A stretch of 64,000 nt of DNA, from contig CAIMAQ010000125.1 in assembly GCA_903839035.1 (NCBI GenBank), positions 2,501-66,500 of the forward strand, written 5' to 3'. Position numbers and translations under genes: made by a program. The stretch comes from an uncultured Opitutia bacterium. GTDB taxonomy: Bacteria; Verrucomicrobiota; Verrucomicrobiia; Opitutales; Opitutaceae. Under the pieces are notes generated by a model that had not been told where the DNA came from, made no database searches, and saw nothing but the letters and a program-made list of their open reading frames with translations. Of this stretch, positions 28,509 to 36,821 are shown piece by piece; the stretch's first letter is position 1; every line of letters begins with the position of its first letter.

Positions 28509-31124
28509 ATGAACCCGCCCGCCGGAGACACACTCGCCGCCCCCGGCCCCGCGCCGGCGGCAGCCCGCGCCCGGCGGCCGGAGTTGCTCGCGCCCGCGGG
28601 CGACTGGGAATGCGCGCGGGCCGCCGTCGAGAACGGCGCCGATGCGATCTACTTCGGCCTCGAGCGCTTCAACGCCCGCATGCGCGCGAAAAACTTCACC
28701 ACCGCCGACCTGCCCGCGCTGATGGAATTCCTCCACCGCCGGGGCGTGCGGGGTTACGTGACGTTCAACACGCTCATCTTCCCCTCCGAGCTGGCCGACG
28801 CCGCGGACTGCCTGCGTGCGATCATCGCGTCCGGCGTGGACGCCGCGATCGTCCAGGATATCGGCATCTGCCGGCTCATCCGCTCGATCTCACCGGATTT
28901 TCCCATCCATTGCTCCACGCAGATGACCATCACGAGCGCCGCCGGCGTGGCGTTCGCCCGCGATCTCGGCGCCCAGCTCGTGGTGCTCGCCCGGGAAAAC
29001 TCCCTCGCGGATATTGCGAAGATCAACGTCGCGCAGGCCACCGCCGAGGTGCAGCTGCCGCTCGAGGTGTTCGTCCACGGGGCACTCTGCGTCGCCTATT
29101 CCGGCCAGTGCCTCACGAGCGAATCGCTCGGCGGCCGTTCCGCCAACCGCGGCGAGTGTGCCCAAGCCTGCCGGCTGCCCTACGATCTCATTTCCGACGG
29201 CAAGCAGGTCCCCCTCGGTGACCGGCGCTACCTGCTCAGCCCCCAGGATCTCTCGGGACTCGATGTGCTGCCCGACCTCGTGCGCGCCGGCGTCGCCTCC
29301 CTCAAGATCGAGGGCCGCCTGAAGTCGGCCGAATACGTCGCCAGCATCACGCGCGTCTACCGGTCGGCCCTCGACAAAGTGATGGCGGAGATGGCGGGCG
29401 CCGCATCCCTCCCCGCCTTTGATCCCAAGTCCGCCCGCTACGAGCTGGAGATGAGTTTCTCCCGCGGGCTCTACACCGGCTGGTTCCGCGGGAACAACAA
29501 CCAGGAACTCGCCCACGCCCGCTTCGGCACCAAGCGCGGGGTGTTCCTCGGCGAAGTGCTGCGCGTGGCCCACGAAAGCGTCACGCTGAAGCTCGCCGCG
29601 CCGCTCAAGCCGGGCGACGGCATCGTGTTCGACGCCGGCAAGCCCGCCGAGCGCGAGGAGGGCGGACGTGTTTACCAGGTGACGCCCGGGCGCGACTCCG
29701 AGGTGACGCTGCGTTTCGGGGACGGGGACATTGACTGGCGCCGCGTGGCGGCCGGGCAGCTCGTCTGGAAAACCAACGACCCCGCGCTGGACCGCGACGT
29801 GCGCACCTCGTTCGAGGGCGAACAGATTCATTTCGCCCGGCCGATCACCCTCGAGGTCCATGGCCGCGCCGGCACCCCGCTCACCCTCATCGCCAACGAC
29901 CACCGCGGGCACGTCGTGAAAACCGAGTCCTCGCTCCCGCTCGCCGCCGCCACCAAGCAGCCGCTCTCACCTGAGCGACTGCGCGAGCAGCTTGGCCGCC
30001 TCGGCGGCACGCCCTTCCAGCTCGGCGAGCTGCGCTCCTACCTTGAGGGCGACGTGATCCTGCCCGTGAGCGAACTCAACCGCCTCCGCCGCGAATCCGC
30101 CGCTGAGTTGGAAAAACTCCGCGCCCAGCCCCTGCGGTGGCAAATCGCGGAGCCCGCGCTTCCGGCCTTCGCCCCCACCGCCGCACCCGCCCGCACTCCG
30201 GAGCTGATCGCCGTGATCCGGCTCCTCCCGCAGCTCGACGCCGCCTGGGCCGCCGGCGCCCGCACGATCTACTGCGAGTTCGAGAACCCGAAGTTTTACC
30301 GCGACGCCGTCACCCGCTTCCGGGAGCTACAAGCCGCCGATGGTAGAGAAGCTTCTCCCCTGCTCCCTGCCCCAGGCTCCCTTTCCCCATCGACGACTCC
30401 GTCGTCGATCTGGGTCGCGGCACCAAGAGTCTTCAAGCCGGGCGAGGAGTGGATCCTGAAGCAGGTGCGCTCGTGCGACGCCGACGGTTATCTCGTCCGC
30501 AACTATGACCACCTCGCCTTCTTCGCCGGGGACCGGCGGCGCGGCGACTTTTCCCTCAACGTCGCCAATCCGCTGACGGCGGATTATTTCCTGCACCACC
30601 ATGGCCTGGAGCGCGTGACGGCGAGCTACGACCTGAACATCGCCCAGCTCGAGTCGCTCCTGCAGACGGCGCCGCCGGCATGGTTCGACCTCACCGTGCA
30701 CCAGCACATGCCGATGTTTCACATGGAGCACTGCGTCTTCTGCGCATTTCTCTCGACCGGCAAGGACTACCGCGATTGCGGCCGGCCGTGCGACAATCAT
30801 GTGGTCACCCTGCGCGACCGCGTCGGCGCCGAGCTGCCGCTCCGGGCCGACGCCGGCTGCCGCAACACCGTCTTCAACAACCGCGCCCAGACCGGCGCCG
30901 AGTATGTCGCCCGCCTGCTGGAGCTCGGCGCGCGCAGCTTCCGCGTGGAATTCGTCAACGAGGAGCCGGCGGAAGTCACCCGGACGCTCGAGAAATATCA
31001 GCAGCTCCTGCGCGGCGAAATCTCCGGCGCCGACCTCTGGCGCGAATTGAAACTGCTGCACCAGCTCGGCGTCACCCGCGGCCAGATGGAAACCGCCCCA
31101 CAGGTCATCCATCGGAAGCAGTAG
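28509..31124 (+). CDS. U32 family protein, RlhA-type (23S rRNA C2501 hydroxylase-like)
   Basis: 871 aa from the ATG at 28509. The N-terminal U32 domain shows PELLAPAGDWECARAAVENG and AIYFGLERFNAR, HCSTQMTITS, and the Cys-containing FVHGALCVAYSGQCLTSESL (about 190-209) with GECAQACRLPY. The DUF3656-like middle and a C-terminal part with Cys residues (HMEHCVFCAFLSTGKDYRDC, about 738-757) follow. RlhA hydroxylates C2501 of 23S rRNA; other U32 proteins are collagenase-like. A heptamer array with palindromes (30346-30409) is read in frame as a Pro/Ser-rich linker. Confidence 0.85.
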   Translation: MNPPAGDTLAAPGPAPAAARARRPELLAPAGDWECARAAVENGADAIYFGLERFNARMRAKNFTTADLPALMEFLHRRGVRGYVTFNTLIFPSELADAADCLRAIIASGVDAAIVQDIGICRLIRSISPDFPIHCSTQMTITSAAGVAFARDLGAQLVVLARENSLADIAKINVAQATAEVQLPLEVFVHGALCVAYSGQCLTSESLGGRSANRGECAQACRLPYDLISDGKQVPLGDRRYLLSPQDLSGLDVLPDLVRAGVASLKIEGRLKSAEYVASITRVYRSALDKVMAEMAGAASLPAFDPKSARYELEMSFSRGLYTGWFRGNNNQELAHARFGTKRGVFLGEVLRVAHESVTLKLAAPLKPGDGIVFDAGKPAEREEGGRVYQVTPGRDSEVTLRFGDGDIDWRRVAAGQLVWKTNDPALDRDVRTSFEGEQIHFARPITLEVHGRAGTPLTLIANDHRGHVVKTESSLPLAAATKQPLSPERLREQLGRLGGTPFQLGELRSYLEGDVILPVSELNRLRRESAAELEKLRAQPLRWQIAEPALPAFAPTAAPARTPELIAVIRLLPQLDAAWAAGARTIYCEFENPKFYRDAVTRFRELQAADGREASPLLPAPGSLSPSTTPSSIWVAAPRVFKPGEEWILKQVRSCDADGYLVRNYDHLAFFAGDRRRGDFSLNVANPLTADYFLHHHGLERVTASYDLNIAQLESLLQTAPPAWFDLTVHQHMPMFHMEHCVFCAFLSTGKDYRDCGRPCDNHVVTLRDRVGAELPLRADAGCRNTVFNNRAQTGAEYVARLLELGARSFRVEFVNEEPAEVTRTLEKYQQLLRGEISGADLWRELKLLHQLGVTRGQMETAPQVIHRKQ
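30346..30409. repeat. Intragenic heptamer array flanked by palindromes
   Basis: Order: palindrome GAGAAGCTTCTC (30346-30357), heptamers CTCCCCT GCTCCCT GCCCCAG GCTCCCT TTCCCCA (30355-30389), then hairpin ATCGACGAC TCC GTCGTCGAT (30389-30409). It encodes a low-complexity linker (SPLLPAPGSLSPSTTPSS) within the U32 protein. Confidence 0.8.
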
Positions 31125-31125
31125 G

Positions 31126-31347
31126 ACAGATGATAACCGCCGCTGGACGCTGGGTTACCATGTACTGGCTCCGACCACGGCCTTCAGTTTTAATATCCTG
31201 GCCAACCCCGCTGCCCAGCAGCGCATCGTGAGGGAGACGATCACCGGCACCCCGGCCGTGTCCACGGAATAGATCGCCACCACCATGGGTAACCGCGTGC
31301 TCCGCGCCGCGGTGACTCCGACGGCGCTGGGTGAAACCCTATGCCCG
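31126..31347 (+). pseudogene. Possible decayed coding remnant
   Basis: The 243-bp gap between the U32 gene and the convergent kinase has a frame that reads like protein (NRRWTLGYHVLAPTTAFSF, then NILANPAAQQRIVRETITG) up to a TAG at 31270, and continues in the same frame with IATTMGNRVLRAAVTPTALG. No start codon or recognisable family. It may be the tail of a lost gene split by a nonsense mutation, or chance. Confidence 0.25.
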
Positions 31348-31367
31348 GACTGGGCGCCGCCCGCCGG

Positions 31368-33161
31368 TCAGCGCGGCAGGAGAAAATAAAACACCGCCCC
31401 CTGCCCCGCTTCGCTCGTGCAGGCGATGCTGCCGCCATGCGCCACGACAATCTCGCGGGCTATCGCCAGCCCGAGCCCGGCGCCAGCCATCGTCTGGCCG
31501 GGCGCGCGAAAAAAACGCTCGAACACATGCGGCAGGATTTCCGCCGGAATACCCCGGCCCTGGTCACTTACGGCCAACCGGATGAAGCCGAGCGGAGCCA
31601 CCGCCGCGCTGAGGGTGATCACCCCCCCCGGCGGCGAGTATTTGGCGGCATTCGTCAGCAGGTTGATGAAGACATGCCGGATGCGGCTGCGGTCCACGCT
31701 GATCCCGGCGTCCGCGAGCGCCGGCTCGACGGTCACGACCAGCGTCAAGCCCGCGGGATCGATAAACCCGCGGGCCTCCGCGGCCATGTCCAGCAGCAGG
31801 GCGGCGATCGGCACGCGACTGCGGTCGAGGCTGGACGCGCCGCTTTCCAGGCGCGCGAGATCGAGGAGGTTGTCGAGGATACGCAGCAGCCGGTCGGCCT
31901 CGTCGCGCACCGTTTCCAACAGCTCATGCTGGGTGGGCGTGAGCCCGGCGATCTTCTGTTCGATCAGCAGGTAAACTGCCATCCGCAGGCTGGTCAGCGG
32001 GGACTTGAGCTCGTGACTGACCGTGCCGACGAGGTTCGTTTTCGCATCATCGAGCAGGCGGAATTTCGTGACGTCCTGGAGGATGACGGCAGCGCCCTTG
32101 AACTCGGTGAGCTTGTCGCCGATCGCGAGGATGCGCGGGAGATAATGGCGGTCCTCGCGGCCCACGCGGAGGGTGACCACCCTGGCATAGTCGGTCGGCA
32201 GGTAGTGTCCGCCCGTCCGCAGCACTTCCGCCAGCGGCTCGGCGAGCCCCGGCGGGAAGCCCGTCGCAAAGTCCGCCGACTTTACCAGCTCCTCGGCGGC
32301 CGGGTTGCGCACCTCCATGGTGCCGTCCCGCCCCACGACAAACACCGGCTCGGGCGTGGACGTGAGCGTGGCCTCCATCGTGCGCTGCGTGCGCAGCACC
32401 TTCGCGAGGGTCGCATCCCGGTAGGCCCGCAGGTGCACCGCCATGGTGTTGAAGGCCCGCGCGAGCTGGCCGATCTCGTCTGACGAAGTCACGGGCACCT
32501 CGCGCTCCAGGTCGCCGCCGCCCAGCGCCACGGCGGACGCGGTCAGGGCCTGGATGGGCTTGAGGAACGAATCCGCCATCCGCCACGCGAGGTAGAAAAA
32601 GAGTACGGCCACCACCACCATCGCGGCGATCAGCAGGTGCAGCGTGTCATCGATCCGGGTTTTCACCCGGTTCTCCGCCGCGACAATTTCCTGCTGGTCG
32701 CGCGCGAGGAGCGCATCAAGCGTGTGGCTGACGGCAAAGTACGCGGCCTCGTTCTGCTTGAGGAGCTCGAGCGGGTTGAACGATCCCATGCGCAGCGTTT
32801 CATTCCCCACCCGGGTGAAATCCCGGAACTGGGCGTCGAGCTGGTTGAGCAACTCGGCTTTCTCCCGTCCGGGCTGGGCCAGCAGCTCGTCGTTGAGCCC
32901 GCGATTGAAGCGGGCGCGGTGCTCGGTGAACCGCGGCAGCGCGCGGGCCGGATCGCCCTGGCGGGCGTCCCCGAGCGCGTTGTTCATCTGCGCCGCGGAC
33001 TCCCGGAGCTCCTGCCCCACGCGGATCGAGCGGAAATCGCGCGCAAGAATGTCCTCGATGGATCGGCCCAGCTCCTGGTTGGTGCGCACCGCATAGAGGC
33101 ACACCAGCAGGAAGAGCAGGAGAAGCGGCAGCAGGCCGAGGGTGAGGCGCGTGCGGAGCAT
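31368..33161 (-). CDS. Sensor histidine kinase
   Basis: 597 aa from the ATG at 33161. N-terminal membrane helix (LGLLPLLLLFLLVCLYAV, about 8-25), a helical periplasmic sensor (about 30-180), a second membrane segment (about 183-205), HAMP (about 206-260), a PAS-like domain (about 270-365), the phosphoacceptor motif SHELKSPLTSLRM with His near residue 382, and the ATPase domain (NLLTNAAKYSPPGGV, DQGRGIPAEILPHVFERFF, GLGLAIAREIVVAHGG). Signal unknown. The response regulator gene is 11 bp upstream, so the two form one two-component system. Confidence 0.93.
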   Translation of the reverse strand: MLRTRLTLGLLPLLLLFLLVCLYAVRTNQELGRSIEDILARDFRSIRVGQELRESAAQMNNALGDARQGDPARALPRFTEHRARFNRGLNDELLAQPGREKAELLNQLDAQFRDFTRVGNETLRMGSFNPLELLKQNEAAYFAVSHTLDALLARDQQEIVAAENRVKTRIDDTLHLLIAAMVVVAVLFFYLAWRMADSFLKPIQALTASAVALGGGDLEREVPVTSSDEIGQLARAFNTMAVHLRAYRDATLAKVLRTQRTMEATLTSTPEPVFVVGRDGTMEVRNPAAEELVKSADFATGFPPGLAEPLAEVLRTGGHYLPTDYARVVTLRVGREDRHYLPRILAIGDKLTEFKGAAVILQDVTKFRLLDDAKTNLVGTVSHELKSPLTSLRMAVYLLIEQKIAGLTPTQHELLETVRDEADRLLRILDNLLDLARLESGASSLDRSRVPIAALLLDMAAEARGFIDPAGLTLVVTVEPALADAGISVDRSRIRHVFINLLTNAAKYSPPGGVITLSAAVAPLGFIRLAVSDQGRGIPAEILPHVFERFFRAPGQTMAGAGLGLAIAREIVVAHGGSIACTSEAGQGAVFYFLLPR

Positions 33162-33172
33162 CGCGGGGGGTG

Positions 33173-34507
33173 CTAGAGCAGGCCCAGCTTCTGGCGCTTG
33201 CGGTAGAGCGTGGCGGGATCGATGCCGAGCGTGCGCGCGGCGTCGTCGAGATTGTGCGAGAGCGCCAGGATGCGGCGGAGATGCTCCGCCTCGAGCGCGT
33301 CCAGGGTCACGCGGGCACCCACCGCGATGGTCGGGTCGGCCGGGATACCGAACTCCTCGGGCAGGTCGCACAGCTCGATTGTCTCCCCGCTGGCGAGGAT
33401 GGTGGCGCGCTCGATCACGTTGCGCAGCTCGCGGAGGTTGCCCGGCCATTGGTAGCCGGCCAGCGCGGTGAGCGCGGCGGGCGAAAAGGCCGTGAGCTTC
33501 TTGCGCACGCTGGCGGCGAAGAATTTCCGGTAGTTCTCGGCGAAACGGGCGAGGTCGCCCGGCCGCCCGCGCAGGCCCGGCAGGACCACGGTGATGACGT
33601 TAAGGCGGTAAAACAGGTCCTCCCGGAAACGGCCGGCCTTCACCTCCTCGGCGAGGTGGCGGTTGGTGGCGGCAATGACGCGGACATTGGCGTGGCGCGG
33701 GCGGCTCTCGCCCACGCGCTCATACTCACGCTCCTGCAGGAGCCGGAGGAGCTTGGGCTGAATCTCCGGCGCCAGCTCGCCGATCTCGTCGAGGAAGAGC
33801 GTGCCGCCCTCGGCCGCGGCGACCTTGCCAAAGGAATCCGCGATCGCCCCGGTGAACGAGCCCTTCACGTGGCCGAAAAGCTCGGCCTCGAGGAGCTCGC
33901 GCGACAGGCTCGGGCAGCTGACGGTGACAAACGCGGCGTCGCGCCGGGCGCTGCGCTGGTGCAGTTCGCGGGCGAGGATGCTCTTGCCGGTGCCGCTGGG
34001 GCCGAGGATGAGGATGCTGGCCGGCGTGTCGGCGGCCTTGAACGCCACTTGCAAGGCGCGTTGGGTGGAGGGTTCGGTGGAATCCAGATCGATGGGCGGC
34101 GACTCGCGGGCGAGCTCGCTTTCCAGGGAGCGCACGCGCGTCTCGAGGGCCCGGGTTTTTTCAATCTTCGCCAGCACCGCGCGGATCTGGTCCGGTGTGA
34201 AGGGCTTGGGGATGAAATCGAACGCCCCGCGGCGCATCGCCTCAACCGCCGTGGCGATGTTGGCGTAGGCGGTGAACATCACGACGGCGAGCGTCGGCTG
34301 GGCCTTGAGCAGCTTGGCGAGCACCTCGAGCCCGTCGTCCGCGCCCAGTTTCAGGTCGAGGAACACCACGTCGAAATTCTCCTCATCGAGGGCCTTCAGC
34401 GCCCGCAGCCCGTTCGGGGCCTCGGCGGCGGCATGCCCGCCCGTCTCGATGGCAATGCGCGTGGTTTTTCGGATGCCGGGCTCGTCATCAACAATCAGGA
34501 CACGCAT
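33173..34507 (-). CDS. Sigma-54-dependent response regulator (NtrC family)
   Basis: 444 aa from the ATG at 34507. Receiver domain with DDEPG and phosphoacceptor Asp51 in [12 protein letters not shown]+ domain with Walker [16 protein letters not shown], the sigma-54 loop as [15 protein letters not shown] and Walker [13 protein letters not shown]; Fis-type HTH at the C terminus ([20 protein letters not shown]). The usual GAFTGA loop is GSFTGA here, a conservative variant. It activates sigma-54 promoters under control of the downstream histidine kinase; targets are unknown. Confidence 0.93.
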   Translation of the reverse strand: MRVLIVDDEPGIRKTTRIAIETGGHAAAEAPNGLRALKALDEENFDVVFLDLKLGADDGLEVLAKLLKAQPTLAVVMFTAYANIATAVEAMRRGAFDFIPKPFTPDQIRAVLAKIEKTRALETRVRSLESELARESPPIDLDSTEPSTQRALQVAFKAADTPASILILGPSGTGKSILARELHQRSARRDAAFVTVSCPSLSRELLEAELFGHVKGSFTGAIADSFGKVAAAEGGTLFLDEIGELAPEIQPKLLRLLQEREYERVGESRPRHANVRVIAATNRHLAEEVKAGRFREDLFYRLNVITVVLPGLRGRPGDLARFAENYRKFFAASVRKKLTAFSPAALTALAGYQWPGNLRELRNVIERATILASGETIELCDLPEEFGIPADPTIAVGARVTLDALEAEHLRRILALSHNLDDAARTLGIDPATLYRKRQKLGLL

Positions 34508-34599
34508 GGGCGGGAGTGTGTTTCGCGTGGGGTGCGGGCCAATCCTAAAAGCCAAGGCGGGGCCACCGCAAGGGCGACCCCGCCAGGTCCAGCTTCAAC

Positions 34600-34809
34600 T
34601 CACTGGCCCCGGGCAAAGCCCGCGGCAGTGTGACTGGACTCGACCTCGGCGTCCGGCGAGAGTTCCCCCTCGGCTGACAGCAGCCGGGAATTATCTCCCC
34701 GGTGGGGTCGATCGGGTTTGGGCGTGTCGGCCGGGTGGTGATGGTCGAGGCTGATCAAGGCGCACATCAGGGCACCAAGGGCGAAGAAGGCGAACAAGAG
34801 GGTCATCAT
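34600..34809 (-). CDS. Possible small membrane protein
   Basis: 69 aa; weak candidate. One N-terminal hydrophobic segment (LLFAFFALGALMCALISL) then His/Asp/Pro-rich sequence. It sits in the otherwise gene-less 34508-35057 stretch between the response regulator and the adenylate kinase-like gene. No family recognised. Apart from this candidate the stretch shows no repeats and no clear promoter elements. Confidence 0.35.
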   Translation of the reverse strand: MMTLLFAFFALGALMCALISLDHHHPADTPKPDRPHRGDNSRLLSAEGELSPDAEVESSHTAAGFARGQ

Positions 34810-35057
34810 GCCCGTAGCTTCGCTTTAACCATGCCAGCAGACCCGGGTCACGGCGGAGGTGTTGAGCCCCAGCGGTTTGCCCTGCACACGGGCGGCCGGG
34901 GCGCGGCGAAGGGCCCGCCGGTCGTGCAAAATCCCGGGAAATCCCCGGACAGTGGCTGCAAATTGCACGGCGCGGGGGGATATTTCCCCGCCGGCGATTT
35001 CTTTTGTCGAACCCGACCCCAAAACCCTCTTAGCCTCGCGATCGTTCCACCCCCCGC

Positions 35058-36290
35058 ATGTCCACTCCCACCGCCACTCCCCCCAAGGCCGCGGCTGCCG
35101 CGCCCACCCCGCCGGCGGTAAAACTGACCGACCTCGAAATCAAGGACGCCCAGCTGATCTTCGGCTCCGTCTGGTCGGACCTCGAGGCGGACTTCGGCCG
35201 GGAGAACCTCCGTTTCCCGAAGGAGATCATCCTCCTCGGCGGCGCCCCCGGCGCGGGCAAGGGCACCAACACGCAATTCATCACCAAGACCCGCGGACTG
35301 ACCTGCCCGCCGATCGTCATCAGCGCGCTGCTCGACTCCCCCGAGGCCAAACGGCTGAAGGACGCCGGCCACATGGTGGGCGACCGGGAGGCGGTCGGCC
35401 TGCTCTTCCGCGAGCTGATGAAGGAAGCCTACCGCGACGGCGTCATCCTCGACGGCTTTCCCCGCACCAGTGTACAGGTCGAGTGCCTGAAGCTCCTCGT
35501 CGACAAGATGCAGGCCCTGCGGCGCGAGTTCTTCACCACGCCGCTCGGCATCCATTTCCGCCAGCCGACCATCCACATCATGGTGCTGTTCGTGGACGAG
35601 AAGGAATCCATCGTCCGTCAGCTCAAGCGCGGCAAGGAGACGTTCGCGCATAACGAGGAAGTCACCCGCACCGGCGTCGGCCAGCTCTGGGAAGACCGGC
35701 CCACCGACCACGAGGAGAACCTCGCGCGCCGCCGCTACCGGGTGTTCAAAGAGCAGACCTGGGATGCGCTCCAGTCGCTCAAGGAGATTTTCCACTACCA
35801 CTTCATCAACGCCCAGGGACCGATCGAGGAGGTGGAGCAGAACATCCTCAAGGAGCTCGAGTACCAGAGCACGCTCGAGCTCGACCCGCGCACGGTGGAC
35901 CGGCTCCGCAACCTGCCGGTGGCCAGCGAGATCATCGTGCATGCGCGGCAGGAGCTGGTGAAGCGCCTCGACAGCCATGAGTTCGGTCAGCCCGAGCTGT
36001 TCGCCAAGGTCGTCGCCTTCATCGCCAAGAAGATCATGCCGATCGTGCAGCGGCATGCCATTTCCGGCTGCGCCCACATCAACACCGAGGACCCGATGCT
36101 CGACGACCCGACGGCGCTCGCGATGCTGATCGATGTGTTTTCGGAGCGCGGCTTCCACGCCATGGTGGACATCCACCGCATCGAGGTGCCGGAAAGCGTC
36201 GACCTCGCCACCGGCGCGATCAAGTGCCGCACGAAAAAGGTCTACCGCATCCAGATCCGTTTTCAGGGGTCCGAGATCCGCCGCGGGTAG
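35058..36290 (+). CDS. Adenylate kinase-like nucleoside monophosphate kinase with C-terminal extension
   Basis: 410 aa, about twice the size of adenylate kinase. A Pro/Ala-rich start (1-25) is followed by the kinase P-loop GGAPGAGKGTNTQF (61-74) and the NMP-binding region LDGFPRTSVQVE (131-142). The LID-type segment is reduced. The C-terminal part (about 230-410) contains NILKELEYQSTLELDPRTVD and DIHRIEVPESVDL and matches nothing I recognise. It probably phosphorylates nucleoside monophosphates, with the extension adding regulation or a second role. The four-helix-bundle gene overlaps its 3' end on the other strand. Confidence 0.75.
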   Translation: MSTPTATPPKAAAAAPTPPAVKLTDLEIKDAQLIFGSVWSDLEADFGRENLRFPKEIILLGGAPGAGKGTNTQFITKTRGLTCPPIVISALLDSPEAKRLKDAGHMVGDREAVGLLFRELMKEAYRDGVILDGFPRTSVQVECLKLLVDKMQALRREFFTTPLGIHFRQPTIHIMVLFVDEKESIVRQLKRGKETFAHNEEVTRTGVGQLWEDRPTDHEENLARRRYRVFKEQTWDALQSLKEIFHYHFINAQGPIEEVEQNILKELEYQSTLELDPRTVDRLRNLPVASEIIVHARQELVKRLDSHEFGQPELFAKVVAFIAKKIMPIVQRHAISGCAHINTEDPMLDDPTALAMLIDVFSERGFHAMVDIHRIEVPESVDLATGAIKCRTKKVYRIQIRFQGSEIRRG

Positions 36291-36666
36291 CGGCGGATCT
36301 TATTTTCGAATTTTGATTTTTGAACAGCAGGGTTCGGCGTGAGGCGACCATGATGGCGGTGAGCTCACTTGCCTCGCTGAGGAGTGCGGAAATCTTGGCG
36401 GCGGGCATCAATCCGATGTCGGACAGGAGCTCCAACCAGAACGAGCATTCATCTGCCCCCTCCTCGACGGTCGTGACCTTCGCCACCATGTCCGCCCGGG
36501 ATTTCGCCCGGCAAACGGCTCGGTAGTTGGCTGCCACCGACGTACCGGCGCAGGCCAGTTGGTTGGCGATGATTCGCACGGTCCGGGTCTCAGGCAGGTC
36601 GTCGACCAGTTGCAGCAGGCGAATGGAAAAATCCATCGTGCGCCTTTTCATTTCGCTTTCCGTCAT
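36220..36666 (-). CDS. Four-helix bundle protein (S23/IVP-like family)
   Basis: 148 aa from the ATG at 36666; a GTG at 36750 is possible. TMDFSIRLLQLVDDLPETRT, ANQLACAGTSVAANYRAVCR and the Glu/Trp-containing EEGADECSFWLELLSDIGLM are typical of the 23S rRNA-intervening-sequence (four-helix bundle) family, also related to Avd of diversity-generating retroelements. Its function is unknown. The end of the ORF runs through the left repeat arm (LLFKNQNSKIR) and 71 bp into the antisense of the kinase gene, so the true family C terminus lies near residue 122. Flanked by heptamer arms. Confidence 0.85.
   Translation of the reverse strand: MTESEMKRRTMDFSIRLLQLVDDLPETRTVRIIANQLACAGTSVAANYRAVCRAKSRADMVAKVTTVEEGADECSFWLELLSDIGLMPAAKISALLSEASELTAIMVASRRTLLFKNQNSKIRSAATRGGSRTPENGSGCGRPFSCGT
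36303..36323. repeat. Left heptamer arm of the four-helix-bundle unit
   Basis: TTTTCGA ATTTTGA TTTTTGA, three period-7 units, 12 bp after the kinase stop. Inversely complementary in pattern to the array at 36765-36788 on the far side of the gene. Confidence 0.8.
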
Positions 36667-36764
36667 GGCGCCAATCAATCCGCCTCTCATCGCCCCCGCC
36701 GAAACTCGATCGCAATTTTCCCGTACCCAACGCGTGATCCACCCCTTCACCCGCGGATCGGGCC

Positions 36765-36788
36765 AATCGAAAATGGAAAATCGAAAAT
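36765..36788. repeat. Right heptamer arm of the four-helix-bundle unit
   Basis: AATCGAA AATGGAA AATCGAA plus a partial copy. Its reverse complement (CATTTTCGATTTTCCATTTTCG) matches the left arm in unit and order. Together they enclose the four-helix-bundle gene. Confidence 0.8.
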
Positions 36789-36821
36789 GCGCTACGAGTG
36801 TGCGCCGCTTACTCGTAGCGC
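36789..36821 (-). terminator. Terminator overlapping the stop codon of the MacB-like permease
   Basis: Perfect 11-bp stem: GCGCTACGAGT (36811-36821 read on minus) and ACTCGTAGCGC (36789-36799), with the TAA stop falling at the stem-loop junction. On the minus strand it is followed by ATTTTCGATTTT, part of the heptamer arm, which provides the T-rich tail. The inverted copy repeats the gene's last codons (L-R-Y-E). Confidence 0.7.

Noticed and set aside
36220-36666. Avd-like accessory protein of a diversity-generating retroelement
   Set aside because: The four-helix-bundle family is related to Avd, but no reverse transcriptase, template repeat or variable repeat lies nearby.
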